Both the position numbers and the translations under genes were made by a program. DNA of 6,567 nt from Acidobacteriaceae bacterium (GTDB lineage Bacteria; Acidobacteriota; Terriglobia; Terriglobales; Acidobacteriaceae), in contig PLSH01000389.1 in the NCBI GenBank assembly GCA_003165095.1, positions 1 through 6,567 of the forward strand. Reading direction: 5' to 3'. Under the pieces are notes generated by a model that ran no database searches, had not been told where the DNA came from, and worked only from the letters and a program-made list of their open reading frames with translations. Numbering within the stretch: position 1 is the stretch's first letter; each line of letters starts with the position of its first letter. This document shows positions 6,043 to 6,567 of the stretch, piece after piece.

Positions 6043-6567
6043 ATGAAGATGACCTCCGCCTCCAGGCTCGATACGTTTTGGTGTAGAGCCGTTTTTTTCG
6101 CTGCGATTCTTGCGCCGGCAGTTCTTGCCACCGCTTTCCATGGCTCGGCCCAGTCCCTTGCGGACCGCCTCAAGGGGGTGCAAAGCGGGCATGAAGGGCC
6201 GCCGCCGCCAACTTTGCCTGCGTGGAAGCCGGTGTCTTCGACCACATCCAAGATGACCATTCCGCTGGTGAAAGGGCTGCTTGTCTCAGGTGCACAGGCC
6301 GGTGAAAAGGGCGACAAGGAACAGATTCGGAGAATCGACACGGTGACGCCGGCCGCGGCCACCCTGGTGATTGAGTGGGATACGCCCAGCGCAACGCCGG
6401 GCAAGCCGCCGGATCGCAAGGTATCAAGCCGCATCGTCGATAAGGCCGACCTGGCCACATCGCATCGCCTGATGGGCATTTACGAGATCGGCAAGCTGGA
6501 GCACTATCCGGGCTCAACCGGATGGGGCACATCGGCTGAGGTGATCAACCAGTTGCGGTCGACGGGT
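6043..6567 (+). CDS. Exported protein of unknown function, N-terminal 175 residues (3' end outside the window)
   Basis: The frame starting at ATG 6043 stays open for 175 codons to the end of the window. Third positions are rich in G and C, as in the neighbouring genes. Residues 1-38 are a signal peptide: a short basic N-terminus, a hydrophobic stretch FFAAILAPAVLATAF (18-32), and a likely cleavage near GSAQS (34-38). A Pro-rich stretch follows (52-62: GPPPPTLPAWK). From residue 71 a globular region begins: MTIPLVKGLLVSGAQ, then a strand pattern ending in LVIEWDTP (108-115). Further motifs are SSRIVDKADLATSHR (128-142) and YPGSTGWGTSAEVINQL (155-171). From memory this resembles N-terminal regions of acidobacterial exported proteins that often end in an OmpA-like domain, with PGTTAxGxSAAVL at the matching place. 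That is a weak recollection and the function is unknown. The destination is the periplasm or outer membrane. Confidence 0.8.
   Translation, partial: MKMTSASRLDTFWCRAVFFAAILAPAVLATAFHGSAQSLADRLKGVQSGHEGPPPPTLPAWKPVSSTTSKMTIPLVKGLLVSGAQAGEKGDKEQIRRIDTVTPAAATLVIEWDTPSATPGKPPDRKVSSRIVDKADLATSHRLMGIYEIGKLEHYPGSTGWGTSAEVINQLRSTG

Noticed and set aside
5768..6046. Small plus-strand frame of 92 codons with a hydrophobic start (MLFLHRIVIADFVFLLIIS)
   Set aside because: It has no Shine-Dalgarno, its first bases overlap the minus-strand -10 element, and the composition after residue 20 is not protein-like.
5934..6479. Minus-strand open frame (181 codons) opposite the right-hand exported gene
   Set aside because: The plus frame has a good ribosome-binding site, a signal peptide and G/C-rich third positions. 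The minus frame has none of these and overlaps it almost fully.

Overview
The window looks like GC-rich chromosomal DNA from a Gram-negative soil-type bacterium, most likely an acidobacterium (Acidobacteriota, Terriglobia-like). This rests on family resemblance recalled from memory and was not searched. A very large exported protein combines PTGxVxFYDG Ig-like repeats, an FG-GAP/VCBS propeller, ITYGxxLSxTQLxAT repeats and an IPT/TIG-like domain. It is followed by a small exported Ig-like protein with one C-terminal membrane helix. I know this style of gene mainly from that phylum.

Layout. Positions 1-3811 (+) hold the 3' part of the giant surface or secreted protein; its start lies upstream of the window. 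One base after its stop, 3813-4505 (+) encodes a 230-aa exported, membrane-anchored Ig-like protein. The two genes probably share a transcript and may be translationally coupled. A hairpin with an uneven T-rich tail straddles the second stop codon. Only 6 bp later the convergent gene at 5741-4512 (-) ends. It encodes a 409-aa soluble protein with an N-terminal cyclic-nucleotide-binding domain and a C-terminal EAL domain, so it is predicted to be a cAMP- or cGMP-responsive c-di-GMP phosphodiesterase. A good sigma70-type promoter and a ribosome-binding site lie in front of it, in a 301-bp divergent intergenic region. On the other side, 6043-6567 (+) is the 5' part of another exported protein of unknown function that runs off the window.

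How they may work together. The first two genes form a plausible surface unit: a long extracellular adhesin-like chain plus a small inner-membrane-anchored periplasmic partner. The EAL protein would lower c-di-GMP, the messenger that commonly controls surface adhesins, but it is transcribed separately and a functional link is only suggested by position.

The points most worth a second look are: a possible Ig-like domain split by an inserted seven-bladed propeller; an extreme lack of Lys and Arg in the giant protein; its only two visible cysteines lying in one propeller blade; the cNMP-EAL fusion with an intact active site; and the near-zero spacing at both gene junctions. I saw no CRISPR array, mobile element, tRNA, rRNA or recognisable defence system.
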